A stretch of DNA of 64,000 nt. Origin: Nilaparvata lugens (taxonomy: Eukaryota > Arthropoda > Insecta > Hemiptera > Delphacidae). The notes below the pieces were generated by a model. That model made no database searches. It had not been told where the DNA came from and saw nothing but the letters and a program-made list of their open reading frames with translations. Below are positions 45,301 to 57,168 of the stretch, in pieces. How positions within the stretch are numbered: position 1 is the first letter of the stretch; each line of letters starts with the position of its first letter. A program made the position numbers and the translations under genes. The stretch covers positions 32,325,398-32,389,397 of the forward strand of contig NC_052509.1 in the NCBI RefSeq assembly GCF_014356525.2, given 5' to 3'.

Positions 45301-46578
45301 CATTTGAGGCTGCCTCCTCAGATAAGTATCAGCGTCATTCTAGACATCTGAGGTGATGAGGGGAATGAGGCAAACGCGATAAGGAATGTAAGGTGAGGAA
45401 GGAAAACAGAGAGCGAAGGAGAGAGGTAAGAAAGAGAAGAAAACGGGGTTCTGTTGTTGTTATAGTAATGGTGAAGAGGAAAGAACACTGAGGGCACCGC
45501 CGTTTTCAAGAAGAGTGAAGATAGTAGAGTGAGGAAATGTTCTGAATAATATATATTCACGTGGCAGCGGTAATTGATACATTCTGTTCTGTTAGAGCAC
45601 CAAATAAATTAACTTGCACTAGTTCAGCCGGCATCTCCTTTACTCCAATAGCTATTCAAACAGGGCAGGGAGGGGAGCCTTCTTATTTCCTTTTCCTTCC
45701 CCTGTAGGGTCTCCTTTTCTCCCTGGGCACTCCCTCACTCATCCCTGCGCTACCTTTTCACGCCACTAGGAAAACATCCTTAACCTCACCTTCCGAGATT
45801 TCTTCAGCAGGCCTGCATAATTCATGTTTGCATTTCCCGGCCTCCTTCCTGCCTTTCAGTGCCGTTGAGATCTTGTTTGTGTGCGCTGGCTGATGGAAAT
45901 TAAAAAAATGCGGAAGCTGATCGATATTTGCCGACGAATTGAGAGGGGAAGCGAGTCAATCTGAGCCTCCTTACTTGACTGTGTTCGGTATTTGGTTTAC
46001 GCAGAAATTGGAGAAGCCTTCAATTATTATCGACTAGACTTTGAGAAGCAATTGGAGATTGGATTATGTTCTCAGTTTCAAATATTAATGAATGTTTTGC
46101 TTCCGACACATTCAAAGCTTAGATTCATAGCAATATTATATATATCTCTGAAGCAATATATATATATATATCTCATAGCAATATATCTCTGAAGAAATAC
46201 GACACAATAATTGTTAGTCTTCATAGAAGTCAACTTCTTTTCAAATAATTCAAAAGTAAATCAATAATTATTATGGATCAGTATCTCAATTTGCTATTTG
46301 TATCTTATCTGACTGATGGTTTCGGACAAAAGAGTATTGTTATTTATTTGAATGAGAAATGTATACAATCGCATCTTTTGTATTATAGTTCAAGTTCTGT
46401 TCAAATTCCTTAATTCCCAAGTGATTCATTTCCTCCAGAAAAAAATATTATCAATTCAATCAATGATGAATTGAACTGAGTCTACTAGTCTCCCAAAGGA
46501 AGTCCATCAATCTCTATAAAATCTCAGCCACACTGATTTGCGATGAAGTTGGGCTCTTTTTTGCTCAAGCTGCCTGTA
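45301..46578. other. No recognisable gene; short (TA)n at 46156-46172
   Basis: 45355-45540 is AG-rich. 45650-45760 is C/T-rich. The rest is AT-rich. Confidence 0.45.
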
Positions 46579-46629
46579 TTATACCAGTGAATTAGCTATT
46601 TTGCTTAATTTAAGGGATGACGCAGAGTT

Positions 46630-47050
46630 AGGTTTTGAGAAGACTGAATGGAGAAAGTACTTGGTGATGGAATAGGCCCTACTGTTCTGTGAATAGGATG
46701 AAGAGTAGTGAATTAGAAGAGAACCAAGTATAGGAAGAGAATGATGGAAAGGAAGAGGAGAAGAAATGGTGGAATGTGGAGAGGATTTTGAGAAGAGTAA
46801 AAAGGAGGGTTGATTAAGATGGGGGAAGGATAGGAGAAGACTAGAAATAGAAGAGAATGAATATAATATTATGAGAGGAGAATGATAAATAAGGAGTGAA
46901 TGGAAAAGAGGGAGATGAAGGAAAAGAAGGAGGAGTACGAAGGATGAGAAAGAGGAGGAGAAGGGGGAAATTAATAGGAGGATGCGGTGGAGCAAAAGGT
47001 GGGAGAGGAGGAGGAGAAGGAGTAGAAGAAGCTGAGAATGCAGTAATGAG
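46630..47050. repeat. Purine-rich tract
   Basis: Long GA-rich run on the plus strand. The 163-codon minus-strand frame (46579-47070), almost all Leu/Ser/His, is a product of composition. Confidence 0.9.
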
Positions 47051-47159
47051 AAGTGGTATGGATCAGCCACCTAGTTGTAGGCAAACCACTGACTTACGCT
47101 TCATAACACATCCAACCTTCACACCAAACTTTGGAACCCCGTCTTGGCTATGAATATGT

Positions 47160-47700
47160 TGTAGCTCTCCTTCTTCTCCTCCTTCTTATGTTTCTCCTAC
47201 TCCTTTGCCCACACATCTTCATCTTTCTTCAACTCTACCTGCCTCTCATTCTGATCCTGCCTACATTCTACATACATTAACCTATCTGCCTACATTATGC
47301 TCGATATGACCTTATTTCCATTCTGCTTTTCCTCTCATTGGTTTTCTTTTTCTTGTATTTTCCTTCACCACTATGAAGCCGTCATCCACATTTTCTTCCT
47401 CCCTCTATTTTCCCCTCTCGTTCTCCTACTCATCTTCTTGATGTCTTTCTTTTTCTTCCTCAGCCTACTCCTCCTCATCATCATGGTTCTCATACCTTTC
47501 TTTCTTCTTCTCCTCCTCCTCCTACTCGTCATTTTCCTCCTTCATCTCCTTTCTCCCTCATCACCCCTTCTCCTCCTTTATCTCCTCCTCCTCCTCCTCC
47601 TCCTCCTCCTCCTCCTCCTCCTCCTCCTCCTCCTCCCCCTCCTCCACCTCATCCTCCTCCTCCTCCTCCTGCTCATCGTCCTCCTTACCTGCTTGTTTTC
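47160..47700. repeat. Pyrimidine-rich tract with a (TCC)n array
   Basis: Plus strand switches to T/C richness about 110 bases after the purine tract. A nearly pure TCC run of roughly 18 units lies at 47583-47640, with shorter runs to 47690. The Leu-rich 163-codon frame (47297-47788) is an artefact. Confidence 0.92.
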
Positions 47701-48474
47701 ACATTATCATATATGCTCTGGTTATTCCCCTACGAAAAGTGAAAAAAAACATAATTTAATAATTGATCTCTCACTTTTTTCAGATTAGGCTATACTATCG
47801 GGTGTCTGATGCTACTTCATTGTTCGAGTAAGTACCTTTTGAATTCAGTGATGACCATTATTCAAGACCTCTTTCAAATAATTCAGTACAGAAGATTTTC
47901 AACTTCTAGTAGCTTGATATCCACTTTTGTTGATATCTTTCACCATCTAGGTAATGATTGATCCAGTCATCTTTCCTTGCAATGTCTTGCAGTAGACGAT
48001 TGAAATCATTATTGGGATATGAATGAGTAAATCCAATATTACTGAGGATGACAAACGATAAAAATGAGAGAAACTGTCAAGTGAATGGATGAGTTTATAT
48101 TAAAAATTATATCCATTTTCAAAACAAATCAAATTCAATTTTCAATTTATTCAATCCATAGGATGGAATTTTATGGAATATTTAGTTGTATTATTCACAT
48201 TATAAATGAACTTCATGGTAGATGAAGTCAAGTTGGAACAGAACAAATAGCAAACTGATTTGAGTCTACAATAATTGAAATATTCTTCCATTTCATAAAA
48301 TAAGCTTTGAAAACTCAACAAATTGTCTATCACATTCTTATTTGTGTTTTCATCCTGATAATAAACCAGAAAATCACAAACAACACAACTGTAATGATAA
48401 AGTTAGATTTGTTGGAAAGTGAAAGGAACACGTCTAGGTCCTCTTTGGAGGGACTAGAATGTTCCTACTCTTAA
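47701..48474. other. No recognisable gene
   Basis: AT-rich sequence between the TCC array and LINE-3. Confidence 0.45.
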
Positions 48475-48477
48475 ATC

Positions 48478-48489
48478 TTCTTCTTCTTC
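48478..48489 (-). repeat. (GAA)n 3' tail of LINE-3
   Basis: Four CTT units on the plus strand directly downstream (minus direction) of LINE-3 C-terminal homology; likely the 3' end. Confidence 0.5.
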
Positions 48490-48973
48490 ATGTACACGTC
48501 TCCATGGCGGAGGTTGGCTATCATGATGGCGATTTAAATTTTATTTACAGCTGCTCTGAATAGATCATTGGATGTAACTGGAACCAATCTCTTAAGTTGC
48601 GCAACCAAGATATTCGTCTTCTGCCCACTGATTTCTTGCCAGTTATTTTTCCTTGCATAATAAGGTGCAATATTTCATATTTCTCTCCCATCATTATGTG
48701 ACCTAGGTACTTTAATTTTCGTTCCTTAATTTCACCTATTAGCTCTGGCCTTTTCTCCATTCTTCTGAGAACCTCTTCATTTGTTACATGGTATGTTTAT
48801 GAGATTCTCAGCATTCTGCGGTAGGTCCAAAACTCAAAGGCTTGAATTCTCATTTCACATAATTTATTCAAGGTTCATGCTTACATGTCATATAACAGAA
48901 CTGGAAACACGGAACACTTAAGGAGACGAATTCGGAGATCGATTCTTGTATCTCTTGATATCAGTAAACTTTT
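48490..48973 (-). pseudogene. LINE-3: C-terminal region of ORF2
   Basis: The 71-codon frame at 48545-48760 contains KERKLKYLGHIMMGEKYEIL and SVGRRRISWLRNLRDW, a C-terminal pattern common to a group of insect LINEs. The part at 48761-48973 joins it to the RT with frame changes. The homology reaches close to the GAA tail. Confidence 0.75.
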
Positions 48974-49375
48974 CTATTTGATAAATGCAACACGTGCCTT
49001 CTCTACCCTGATTTTAATTTCAGTGTAATGATCAGCGTTAGAAGTTACCCGGGCCCCAAGATATGTGTATGCATCTACCCGCTCCAATCTCTCATCTCCA
49101 GCGAAGAGATCATCCAAAGGAGGTGCTTTTTTAGTAAATATCATGTACTTTGTCTTCTTTGCATTGAGACTCAGACCAGCTTCTTTACTTGCAGTGATGA
49201 CACTATTCAACATTCTCTGGAGATCCTCCATGTTCTCAGCCAGCAGGACAGTATCATCAGCATACATCAGGTTGTTGATGGGTATGCCATTGGCTTTTAT
49301 CCCTCCTATCTCATCTTCCAGGGCCTTTCTGATTATTTTCTCCAAATAAATGTTGAAGAGAAGCGGTGACATCAC
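48974..49375 (-). pseudogene. LINE-3: reverse transcriptase palm
   Basis: A 133-codon frame: MSPLLFNIYLEKI, then MYADDTVLLA with the catalytic Asp pair (residues 37-46), SLNAKKTKYMIF and AYTYLGARV. At the upstream edge the expected 'VRQGCVMSP' can be read across a frameshift near 49390. Ends without a stop-free link to the C-terminal part. Confidence 0.88.
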
Positions 49376-49610
49376 ACACCCCTGACGAACTTCTCTCTCA
49401 ATTTCCAGTTCCTCACTACACTCTGATTGTACCCGTAGTTCTGATGATAATATGAGTTAAGCGTTCTGATAAGATAAGCGTTCTGATGATAATACAAGTT
49501 TCTTATCAGGCGAAGGTCATATATATCTATTTGAAACTCTTTCAGGATATTGAGACTCTTGAATATTGATGGAAAATGAGAGTGTGATAATATCCTGGTA
49601 GCGAACCACC
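49376..49610 (-). pseudogene. LINE-3: upstream RT segment with a small internal duplication
   Basis: Frame 49372-49626 includes LKEFQIDIYDLRLIRNLYYHQ, typical of the RT fingers/palm region before the 'GVRQGC' motif. YYHQN occurs twice because of a local duplication of GATAA..AAGCGTTCTGAT (about 49445-49500). The endonuclease is missing, so LINE-3 is 5'-truncated or lost. Confidence 0.7.
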
Positions 49611-51600
49611 AAAAATCCCACCTCAAAAATTAGGTGCGGTAGATGTTCAATAAATTCATCAATTCTGTCGAAGGTTCAAAAATGGACCATTTTGCAGATG
49701 TGGAAGTCGTGGTGATGTGCATTTCACTACTCGTCCGAGCGAGGAGCTGTCAAGTGCACGAGGTGGCTAAGAGTGATTGAGGGTCGCGTGTGCGTGCGAG
49801 AGTCACTGAATCACTGAGCGCCTCTCTCACTCTGCTGGTGTGAGAGCATGTATTGTGTAAGAGAGATCGTCCGTTCATTCAAATTAGGATGCTCATTTCC
49901 TGCAAGTGCCAGACAAGCTGTACGATATACCTGTATACAATGTAGACAACCAGTATATACATAGCAGATACAGCCTCATATACGTATATAGTTTGCCAGG
50001 TATTGTCAGCCCATCCTCCTCGAATATATATATAATAATAATATGGGTCGAGCCCTCTATCACAGACAGACGTTCCCCAGCGAGTTTCTCAACTTCCTTC
50101 TTCCCGAATTAAATCAGCAATCTGCAATTATTACTCATCATTTAATTTGCCGTCTCCTCCCTGTTGAAGGACAAAGCCTGTCTCTTAAATGAGTTACAAT
50201 CAGTTTTAGCGTTTTCTCCTGTTTTACCGGTCTCCTGCACTCTACTCTCTACTGACAGATGAAGCTGTCAATTCCATTGTTGACTTCTTAGATATTATTA
50301 GACATTGTTTCAACATTCATAATTGGACAGATATGCTATCAATATTAATTGAAGAACAGGAAAATATCAACTTTACTTTGTCGTATAGATAATTTAATAC
50401 TTATTTGAATCATTCACAAATCTATTAGTCAGGTGTACAAAAATGCAATCGAATCAAATCACGGTAGAATAATAATTTATTACGAAGTAATAATAAAAAT
50501 ATAAAGAAACAGTAACGGAACGAAACCCACTAAAAGATTTTGACGTCAATGAAATGGGGTGAATAATTATTGTTGGATTCATACGGATTTTCCTACAACT
50601 GAGTTTACTGTTGAAGGTAGTGTCTAATCTATTATTAGAATTCAAAAGACTAATCAAACTGAATTGGTAATGATTTTCTAAATTCTTTATTCTGGAATTC
50701 AATAGTTTATCAATCTTAAATCGAATTAAATCGAGCTCTCTAATTAAATTAATCTGGAGTACAGTTCTCAAACTTCCTATCAGTAAGTCCAGTAACTTTT
50801 GAGCAAAAATAGAATCTGGTTCAACCGTATTATATAAAATGTACCACATTCAGCTCACATGATAACTGAACCTTTCGAGTTCAATCCAATAGGATTAAAA
50901 CGACATTAAATTGCGTGATTAAAAAGAAATTATTTTCTTATTCTAATCGTGTCAAACTAGTCTAAACGTCATTAATACCAATTTTTAACTCAAACTCAAA
51001 TAGTTTGTTGACAGAATGTTTCTTCAGAAGAGAAAATATAATTGATTGTAGTATGCTGATTGATCATTCACTAAGTCTTATTAACTTTTCATATTAAGTT
51101 ATACAGTATTGTGAATATTCATCATCTTCTTATTAGTACCAAGTTATGTTTCATTGGAAATCTCTCCTCACACACAGATTTGTCTATGTAGGAAAAATTC
51201 ACAAGTTTTTTTTATCCATGTACTGTATACTGAATTTTTGACTAAAACTTCATTTGATTTGATTCATTCGATAACTTTATGGAGAAATAATTATGCATTT
51301 TTTATCCTCTTCAATCGTACGCCACAGGATAAAGTATCATCATTAGCCAATTGTTACAATACCATCTAAAGCTGTATGAGTAAAGCATGAAATAGTTGAA
51401 ATATGAGAAAACATGCCCTCAAATGATGCTGTATTGGGACTTTCATGAATTATCAAGTAAACATAACAATGCTCATAGCTATGATGATTTCCAACCGAGA
51501 CACTTTTGAAAAACAATTATTCGTGGTGAAATATTGTGTCCAACCAACTCCTCGTCTCTTCATTCTACAAAAGTTCTCCACGTGAAAGTCCACAAAGATT
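49611..51600. other. No recognisable gene
   Basis: 49700-49880 is GC-richer (GCGTGTGCGTGCGAGAG). 50454-50849 (minus) is a 131-codon open frame rich in Leu/Ile/Asn/Ser, without motifs. Otherwise AT-rich. Confidence 0.4.
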
Positions 51601-54600
51601 CACTTTCCACTTTCTCCGAATCAGATCGTGGAACTCAAACTCTGTAAAAGATTTTCCCCGGACCTTTTTAATGTGCGAGTGTGTGTGCATGTGAGTGAGA
51701 AGGAACGCGTTCCAAGCATCGAGCAGTGCATTAGAAAATTTGTGCTTCGTTCAATTCTAGATCAGAAATCTAGTCTCGTTCGACAGTCTAATTTAGAGCG
51801 CTCCCTACATCTTCTCTTCTCGACCCCTCTTTTCCTTTGCTGCAATCAGCTTTTTCTTCGGTTTCCTGCGACGTTTCTCTCTCTTCCTCTCCCTTATTCT
51901 GCGTTCCCTCCACTCTGTCTCCACTCAACACCAATAGAGTTTCCAATTATCCTCAAACCTTTTTCTGTCTCCTGACTAGCTCCGTTCCGAATCACCAGTT
52001 TTATAATTATTTTTTTAATCCTTTGCTTATCACTAGGCACCTAGCACATTAATCACTCTAGATAAACAGATACAGTAGTTAAACTTGGCTGATTCATTAA
52101 TTACTTCCAAGGCTCTACGCTAGGAATGAATAGAATAAATAACGGAGGATCAGAATCTACGAGGCTTTACTATGTGAGCTTTACCATCATCTAGAAGAAC
52201 TCATGCTTCCAATTAAAATATATAATAATGCAAGAAATTTTTTCCAATTATGAAAAGTAATCTGTCGCTGAGTGTAAGCTACGTGATGATTCGAGGGTGT
52301 ATGAGGAGACCAGATGAGTAATAATAATTCTATAACAATGAATATTCAATTAACATTTAGCCTACAGAGTAAAAGTTTTCTATGTGGATTCAATGTACCG
52401 ACCAGAGAAAGTCATTGAAATAACACTCAACATGTTCATCAGAATGCTCGGAGGCAGAGTCAACACTATTTACAGTCAATTTTTACAGAGTTGTTGTTTG
52501 ACCAATACTATAATAGAGTCAATATCTGCCCTAGACATACATCGATATGATGGAGAAGATAGGTGTATTTATTATGGTCAATATATTATATAATGAATCA
52601 TTCTCTTAATGCGAATATTTCTGTTCCATTGAATAATATACGATTATTGTTGAATCGTGGAATTCATGAAATTATCATTAAGCTCCTACCTAAATTGAAC
52701 ATATAATACAGTTCTAGAATAGCGCTGCTTGGAAACAATATTGTTGCACAATAAAGAAGTCAGGATATACGGTATATACTAACTTCATCTATGTTTTGAA
52801 CGACAAAATATGTAGGTACGCTTATAATGGCGTATCTTTATACTGTACATTATCATAGCGAATGATTGACTGCAGAGTACTTATAACCGTCTGAATAGTG
52901 CTCCCATAAACGCGAGAGTCGTAGATATTTCAGTCTCCCACAGTACTTACATTTCTCGCGGAATAGCTGTGGCAATAAAATGTTGTATTATTTCTTGTTC
53001 AGTTTTAAAAGCGAATGTCTTTCTTGAAGTTATGAATCATTGTGTGCTGGAGGTTGGTGGAATATCTCCCATTACATCGAGGGCTACTCAGATTGGCTGT
53101 GCCAGACATCTCTCTCAATGGCTGACATCAAAATGTTCATTGCACATATTCTAGTATCATTGGGATTTATTGTATTATAACAATTTCGTATGGATCATTT
53201 TGTAAGTTCTCATTTGGTTTGTAATGAATGCTATCTTGACTCTGAAGACAACCATTTAGATTCATATGGGACAATTGGTTTTGAGAAGATGAATAACGAA
53301 ATCTTCATTTGGTTGACAATTGTGTAATGAGTTCGCACCAACAGAAAAATACCATTCAGTTCACAATAATGAATTGAAAAAACACCTCGTCTAGAAATGA
53401 ATTATATTTTTCTCAAAAAGATTAGAAGAGGGGGATTCCAAGTTAATAAACCACATCAAATAATTCGAAATAGTAAAAATTATATGTCGTTTCCATAGTA
53501 TTGAATAATGAAACTCTCATGCTTTTCAAATTTCTAACCATTGTTGCATTAAACACATTGTTTTTCCAATATTTATGAGAATGTATTGCTCACGTGGTCA
53601 TAAAACATGTGCATAAATTCCATTGATAATATTCATGAATTTGGATTGACTATATGAAGGCAATAAAAACTAATAGAAATTAGGTTTAGTCTAAGAATTA
53701 TAATAGATTATGGTTTAGGAAATCGTATTCAACACCTTATGAGTTCAACAATAATGAGAATTCATTGACATAAATGAAAATTATAAAGCGGCTTATTTAT
53801 TATTGGCAGATCATAAAAAGTGAAAGTTTGCATGTAGATTTGAGGATAGAATTCTTTGTTTTTGTTCTAAATGAATCAATCGATCTAGGATCAATCAACA
53901 GTTCTTTGAATTGATACCTAACGAATCAGCTGATTGCTCGACCAACCAGTATGAATTAAATTATAAAGTTTACTCACAAAATATATGTTATATACACTGG
54001 GGAAGGTTTATGTAAATAGATAAGGACAACTATTATTGTTACATGAGTATTTATTGCAATCTAAAAAAGTATGAAAATCAAGAGTACACAAAGCTCACAT
54101 AAAAAATTAAATGTATACTGTTTTATAGTATCATATATCGAGATTTATTTATTAGAATAATCTAAGACAACCATTCCATTTATTTATATAAAAACTTTTT
54201 ATTTATCTTTGTATAACAAAGTTGGAGAAACCCTGAATCTGAAGTAACCGATTGCATTGAGTCTTACTAAAATTGGAAAGCCAATCAGAAGGAAGCTTAC
54301 AAATCGTTCAAGGAAGAGATGAAATTTTTCTGAAAATCATTTCTCTTTGGCTTGTGATCCCGATCTGTGAGGACGCACATGGAGATTAGGGTTCTCTCTT
54401 CCTATTAAATTTTAAAATCATCAAGCCAACCCCCTTTCAAATGTAAAATATTTGTAATTAATGTTTAATTATTTGTGAACTCAGTGTTGCTAAAGAGTTC
54501 TTAATTGTAATCTGTTCCCATAAATAGATTTTAATACTGGAAGAGATTTATAAGAAATCTGGACCACGCGCGAGCCCAGCAGAGATGAAAAGGACCTGCC

Positions 54601-55228
54601 TAATAAATTATTGGAAATAATTAATTCACTCTACAAGACCTTCAAGAACATCATTTTTGTGAGTGCAAAAATTTATCTTAAATGAGCTCATTTTTAAGGC
54701 CTTTATCAGTGAATTGGGGAATTAATTAAAGTGCTATATAAATTTATTCAAGTTTAAGAAATTCGCAACGTGTCGACTATTATCATATAAGTTATAAAAA
54801 CTATTTTATGAATTTATTGATTCATGTAAGAAGCTTACTTCCATGCACGGCACGAACTCATAAAACCCTGAGATTATTGAATTGTTCTTTGTATTAATTA
54901 TTATTTGCTTATTGATCAAAGTATGTCATGTTAAATCTACAGACCGAACAGGTTTTAAGTTGTAGAATTCTGAATTGACTGGAAGTCCATGTATCAGTAT
55001 TAAATACAAATTTATAATTTTTAAAGCTCACAACTGTGAATGCTATTAAGTCTTGTGATAATTGCTCAAATTATAGAAAAGAATTCATTTGAAGAAAATT
55101 ATAGATATAAGAATATTCTATATATATTATTTTATGGGAATATATTTTATGTTTTATGTCAGCATACAAAATCTTAGAAGTTTTTTATTATATCCTAACT
55201 CATCTCGTGATATACAGTTTGAGCTGTC
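51601..55228. other. No recognisable gene
   Basis: 51800-51960 is T/C-rich and gives an artefactual 115-codon frame. The remaining 3 kb is AT-rich with only short frames. No repeats matched elsewhere in the window. Confidence 0.4.
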
Positions 55229-55852
55229 TTGGTACCAAGAAATATTCGTCAGCAGCATATAAAATCAGTGAATCAATTAATATTGATCTTATTTAGAGCA
55301 TTTATTACTCATCATCCTTTGATGATAGAAATACTATTCAGCCAGAAAGGTCTTACTGATAATTATATTAATAAGTCTGCAGTATATCATATAAGGATCC
55401 AGAGAACTTCAAGAACTGGCATTGTAAGTTCTAAGGAATTTCGAAAGGGTAAATTGGTGAATACCTGTATTCATGGCGAGCGTTTTAAAAATCAACTAGA
55501 AAAAAACCATAGTTGGTCTTCATTATTCTCGATTGGATACATGGTTACTGGTAATCAGTCGCCAACTATCATTCTGATTTCCTTATTGGTATTCTTCCAG
55601 AACTTCACAGAAGCAGCGGTAAGAATTATTAATCACCAATCATTGAACCTTGTAGTGATTAATTATATTTGGAAAATTCATGCGTCTACCACTGAGCTAG
55701 AGCTGTGGTCTGAACCCAGCATATTTGCGAGCCGGACGGCCTTAGCTTTTTGCAAATTTATTTGCAAAATAGGGTTTTTAGCAACTGCTCTTATAAATAT
55801 CAAGAACACCGCATCACCCGTAAAGGATTGGCAATTTACCACTTTACAATAG
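55229..55852 (+). CDS. Unrecognised 207-codon open frame
   Basis: A frame without stops for 207 codons in AT-rich DNA, where chance frames are usually under 80. It opens at a TTG; the first ATG is at 55322 (176 codons). It reads QQHIKSVNQLILILFRAFI near the start and TASPVKDWQFTTLQ at the end. I see no signal peptide, domain or repeat. A hydrophobic segment around residues 112-126 (SPTIILISLLVFFQN) could be membrane-inserting. It overlaps a tRNA-like stretch on the other strand (55630-55705), which argues for a repeat origin. Function unknown, and it may be non-coding. Confidence 0.2.
   Translation: MVPRNIRQQHIKSVNQLILILFRAFITHHPLMIEILFSQKGLTDNYINKSAVYHIRIQRTSRTGIVSSKEFRKGKLVNTCIHGERFKNQLEKNHSWSSLFSIGYMVTGNQSPTIILISLLVFFQNFTEAAVRIINHQSLNLVVINYIWKIHASTTELELWSEPSIFASRTALAFCKFICKIGFLATALINIKNTASPVKDWQFTTLQ
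55630..55705 (-). repeat. tRNA-like (A-box/B-box) stretch, possible SINE head
   Basis: On the minus strand TAGCTCAGTGGTAGACGC matches the RNA polymerase III A-box region of tRNAs, and AAGGTTCAATGATTGG about 50 bases on resembles a B box (GGTTCGANNCC, imperfect). No full cloverleaf can be drawn. A tRNA-derived SINE is more likely than a tRNA gene. Confidence 0.3.
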
Positions 55853-56200
55853 TAAGCGATCAATTGATATTGATTAAACATGAAGTAGTTTAATCCTTTA
55901 AGGTTTTTGGAGTTACTGTATTTCATAAATTCATTCTTCAAGGACATTTCCATCATCTATTATATTCACCAGTATAATATCATAGGATGAATAATCCATA
56001 CAAAATCGTTTTCTACAAGGACTGATAATTATATTATATCCAATAAGAATAACATGTCAATTGAAGGATATCTAGGCCACTGGAGGTTACATGATATGGT
56101 AACTATCCAGAACGGACGCATCAGGTACTTTTCACTTTAAAAAAAAAAAACAAACCATTTTGAAATACGAAGTATCTTGGTTCAGCAAACCAAATCTTTA
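55853..56200. other. No gene seen
   Basis: AT-rich, with a short A run at 56140-56149. Confidence 0.45.
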
Positions 56201-56204
56201 CTAT

Positions 56205-56470
56205 AAGACAGACCACAGAGAAGTTCTATGAGCATGACGTCGACCCACACATTTAATTCATCGATTTTAAACAAGCCTTTGATAGTATAGTAAAGGGTGA
56301 GGTATGAGGTATGAGGTGAGGAAAGTACTAGAGCATTACAGGTATGGCTCACCAAAGAAGTTGATCGAGCTTGCCAAAATGTCAATGAGCAATACTACGG
56401 CCATGATAAAAGTTGGATCTAGAAAGATTAGAAAATTTGAGTTTAAAACTGGCGTGAAGCAAGGTTCCAC
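56205..56470 (+). pseudogene. RT fragment of a LINE (type different from LINE-4)
   Basis: The plus strand reads FIDFKQAFDS (56257-56286, RT motif A with Asp), then after a small frame change VLEHYRYGSPKKLIELAKM and FKTGVKQGS, the 'GV(R/K)QG' motif. The sequence is cut off at about 56470, where LINE-4 related endonuclease sequence begins. Motif C (ADD) is absent. Confidence 0.7.
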
Positions 56471-56499
56471 AGACTCTGATGATCGATAATAGAGTGGTA

Positions 56500-57168
56500 C
56501 GAGCTTATCTCTGAATTTCAATTGCGATTTGCGAGGGGGTTAAATTCGATCTGTTGACAGTTGATCGTAGTCCCAATCCAAGCTTCCCACAATTCATCGA
56601 GGGTCTCTCTGCGTAATTTCGCCATTCCAAATTATTTTTGGTGGAGACATGAATTGCGACCTTTTACAGTCTAATCATTATCCCTTACCTAACGATTATT
56701 TGGACACGCTCTGTGAGGCAAATCTGATACCGTGCATAGAAAGCATTACAAGACCTGACAATAGCTGCTTAGACAATTTTCTTCAATGACCGATAAGTAA
56801 TTTTTTTTCAAAATCAGTAGTAATAGATTTTACATGCTACATGCATTATACTTCACACCCGAGAAAACAAGGCTGTTAAAGGGGAATATGCATGGGCAGC
56901 TCATCCCTCTTTTATATAATTAATCTCAGTATTTTCTCTGGCAGTTCTGAGGAGTTTTGAAAATTGGCTAAAGTGATACCTATTAACAAATCCGGCTCAA
57001 AATCAACTATAAGTAATTTTCAAACAACTTCCCTCCTGTTTGCTTTAGCTAAAATAATTGCAAAATGCGTGAAAATCCGAGTCAATATTTACTTAGAAAT
57101 CAACATCATTTTCAACAACCAGTACGGCTTTGACACCTCTAAAACAACATAATGATCTTTTTGAAATA
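56500..57168 (+). pseudogene. LINE-4, plus-strand copy: endonuclease remnant and start of RT
   Basis: 56510-56890 is homologous to the inverse complement of 58740-59150, which encodes endonuclease residues (GDMNCDLL, DYLDTLCEANLIPC, DNSCLDNF). After an internal deletion the RT begins in the 62-codon frame 56964-57152: AKVIPINKSGS, ISNFQTTSLLFALAKII, and NNQYGFDTSKTT. Frameshifts and stops occur throughout. At 57168 a Helentron-like insertion splits the RT. Confidence 0.7.

Noticed and set aside
46579..47070. 163-codon Leu/Ser/His-rich frame on the minus strand
   Set aside because: Composition artefact of the purine tract.
47297..47788. 163-codon Leu-rich, membrane-like frame
   Set aside because: Hydrophobicity is due to the TCC/CTC repeats, not a real membrane protein.
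50454..50849. 131-codon minus-strand frame
   Set aside because: Leu/Ile/Asn-rich, without motif or context. Kept only as a note in the surrounding region.
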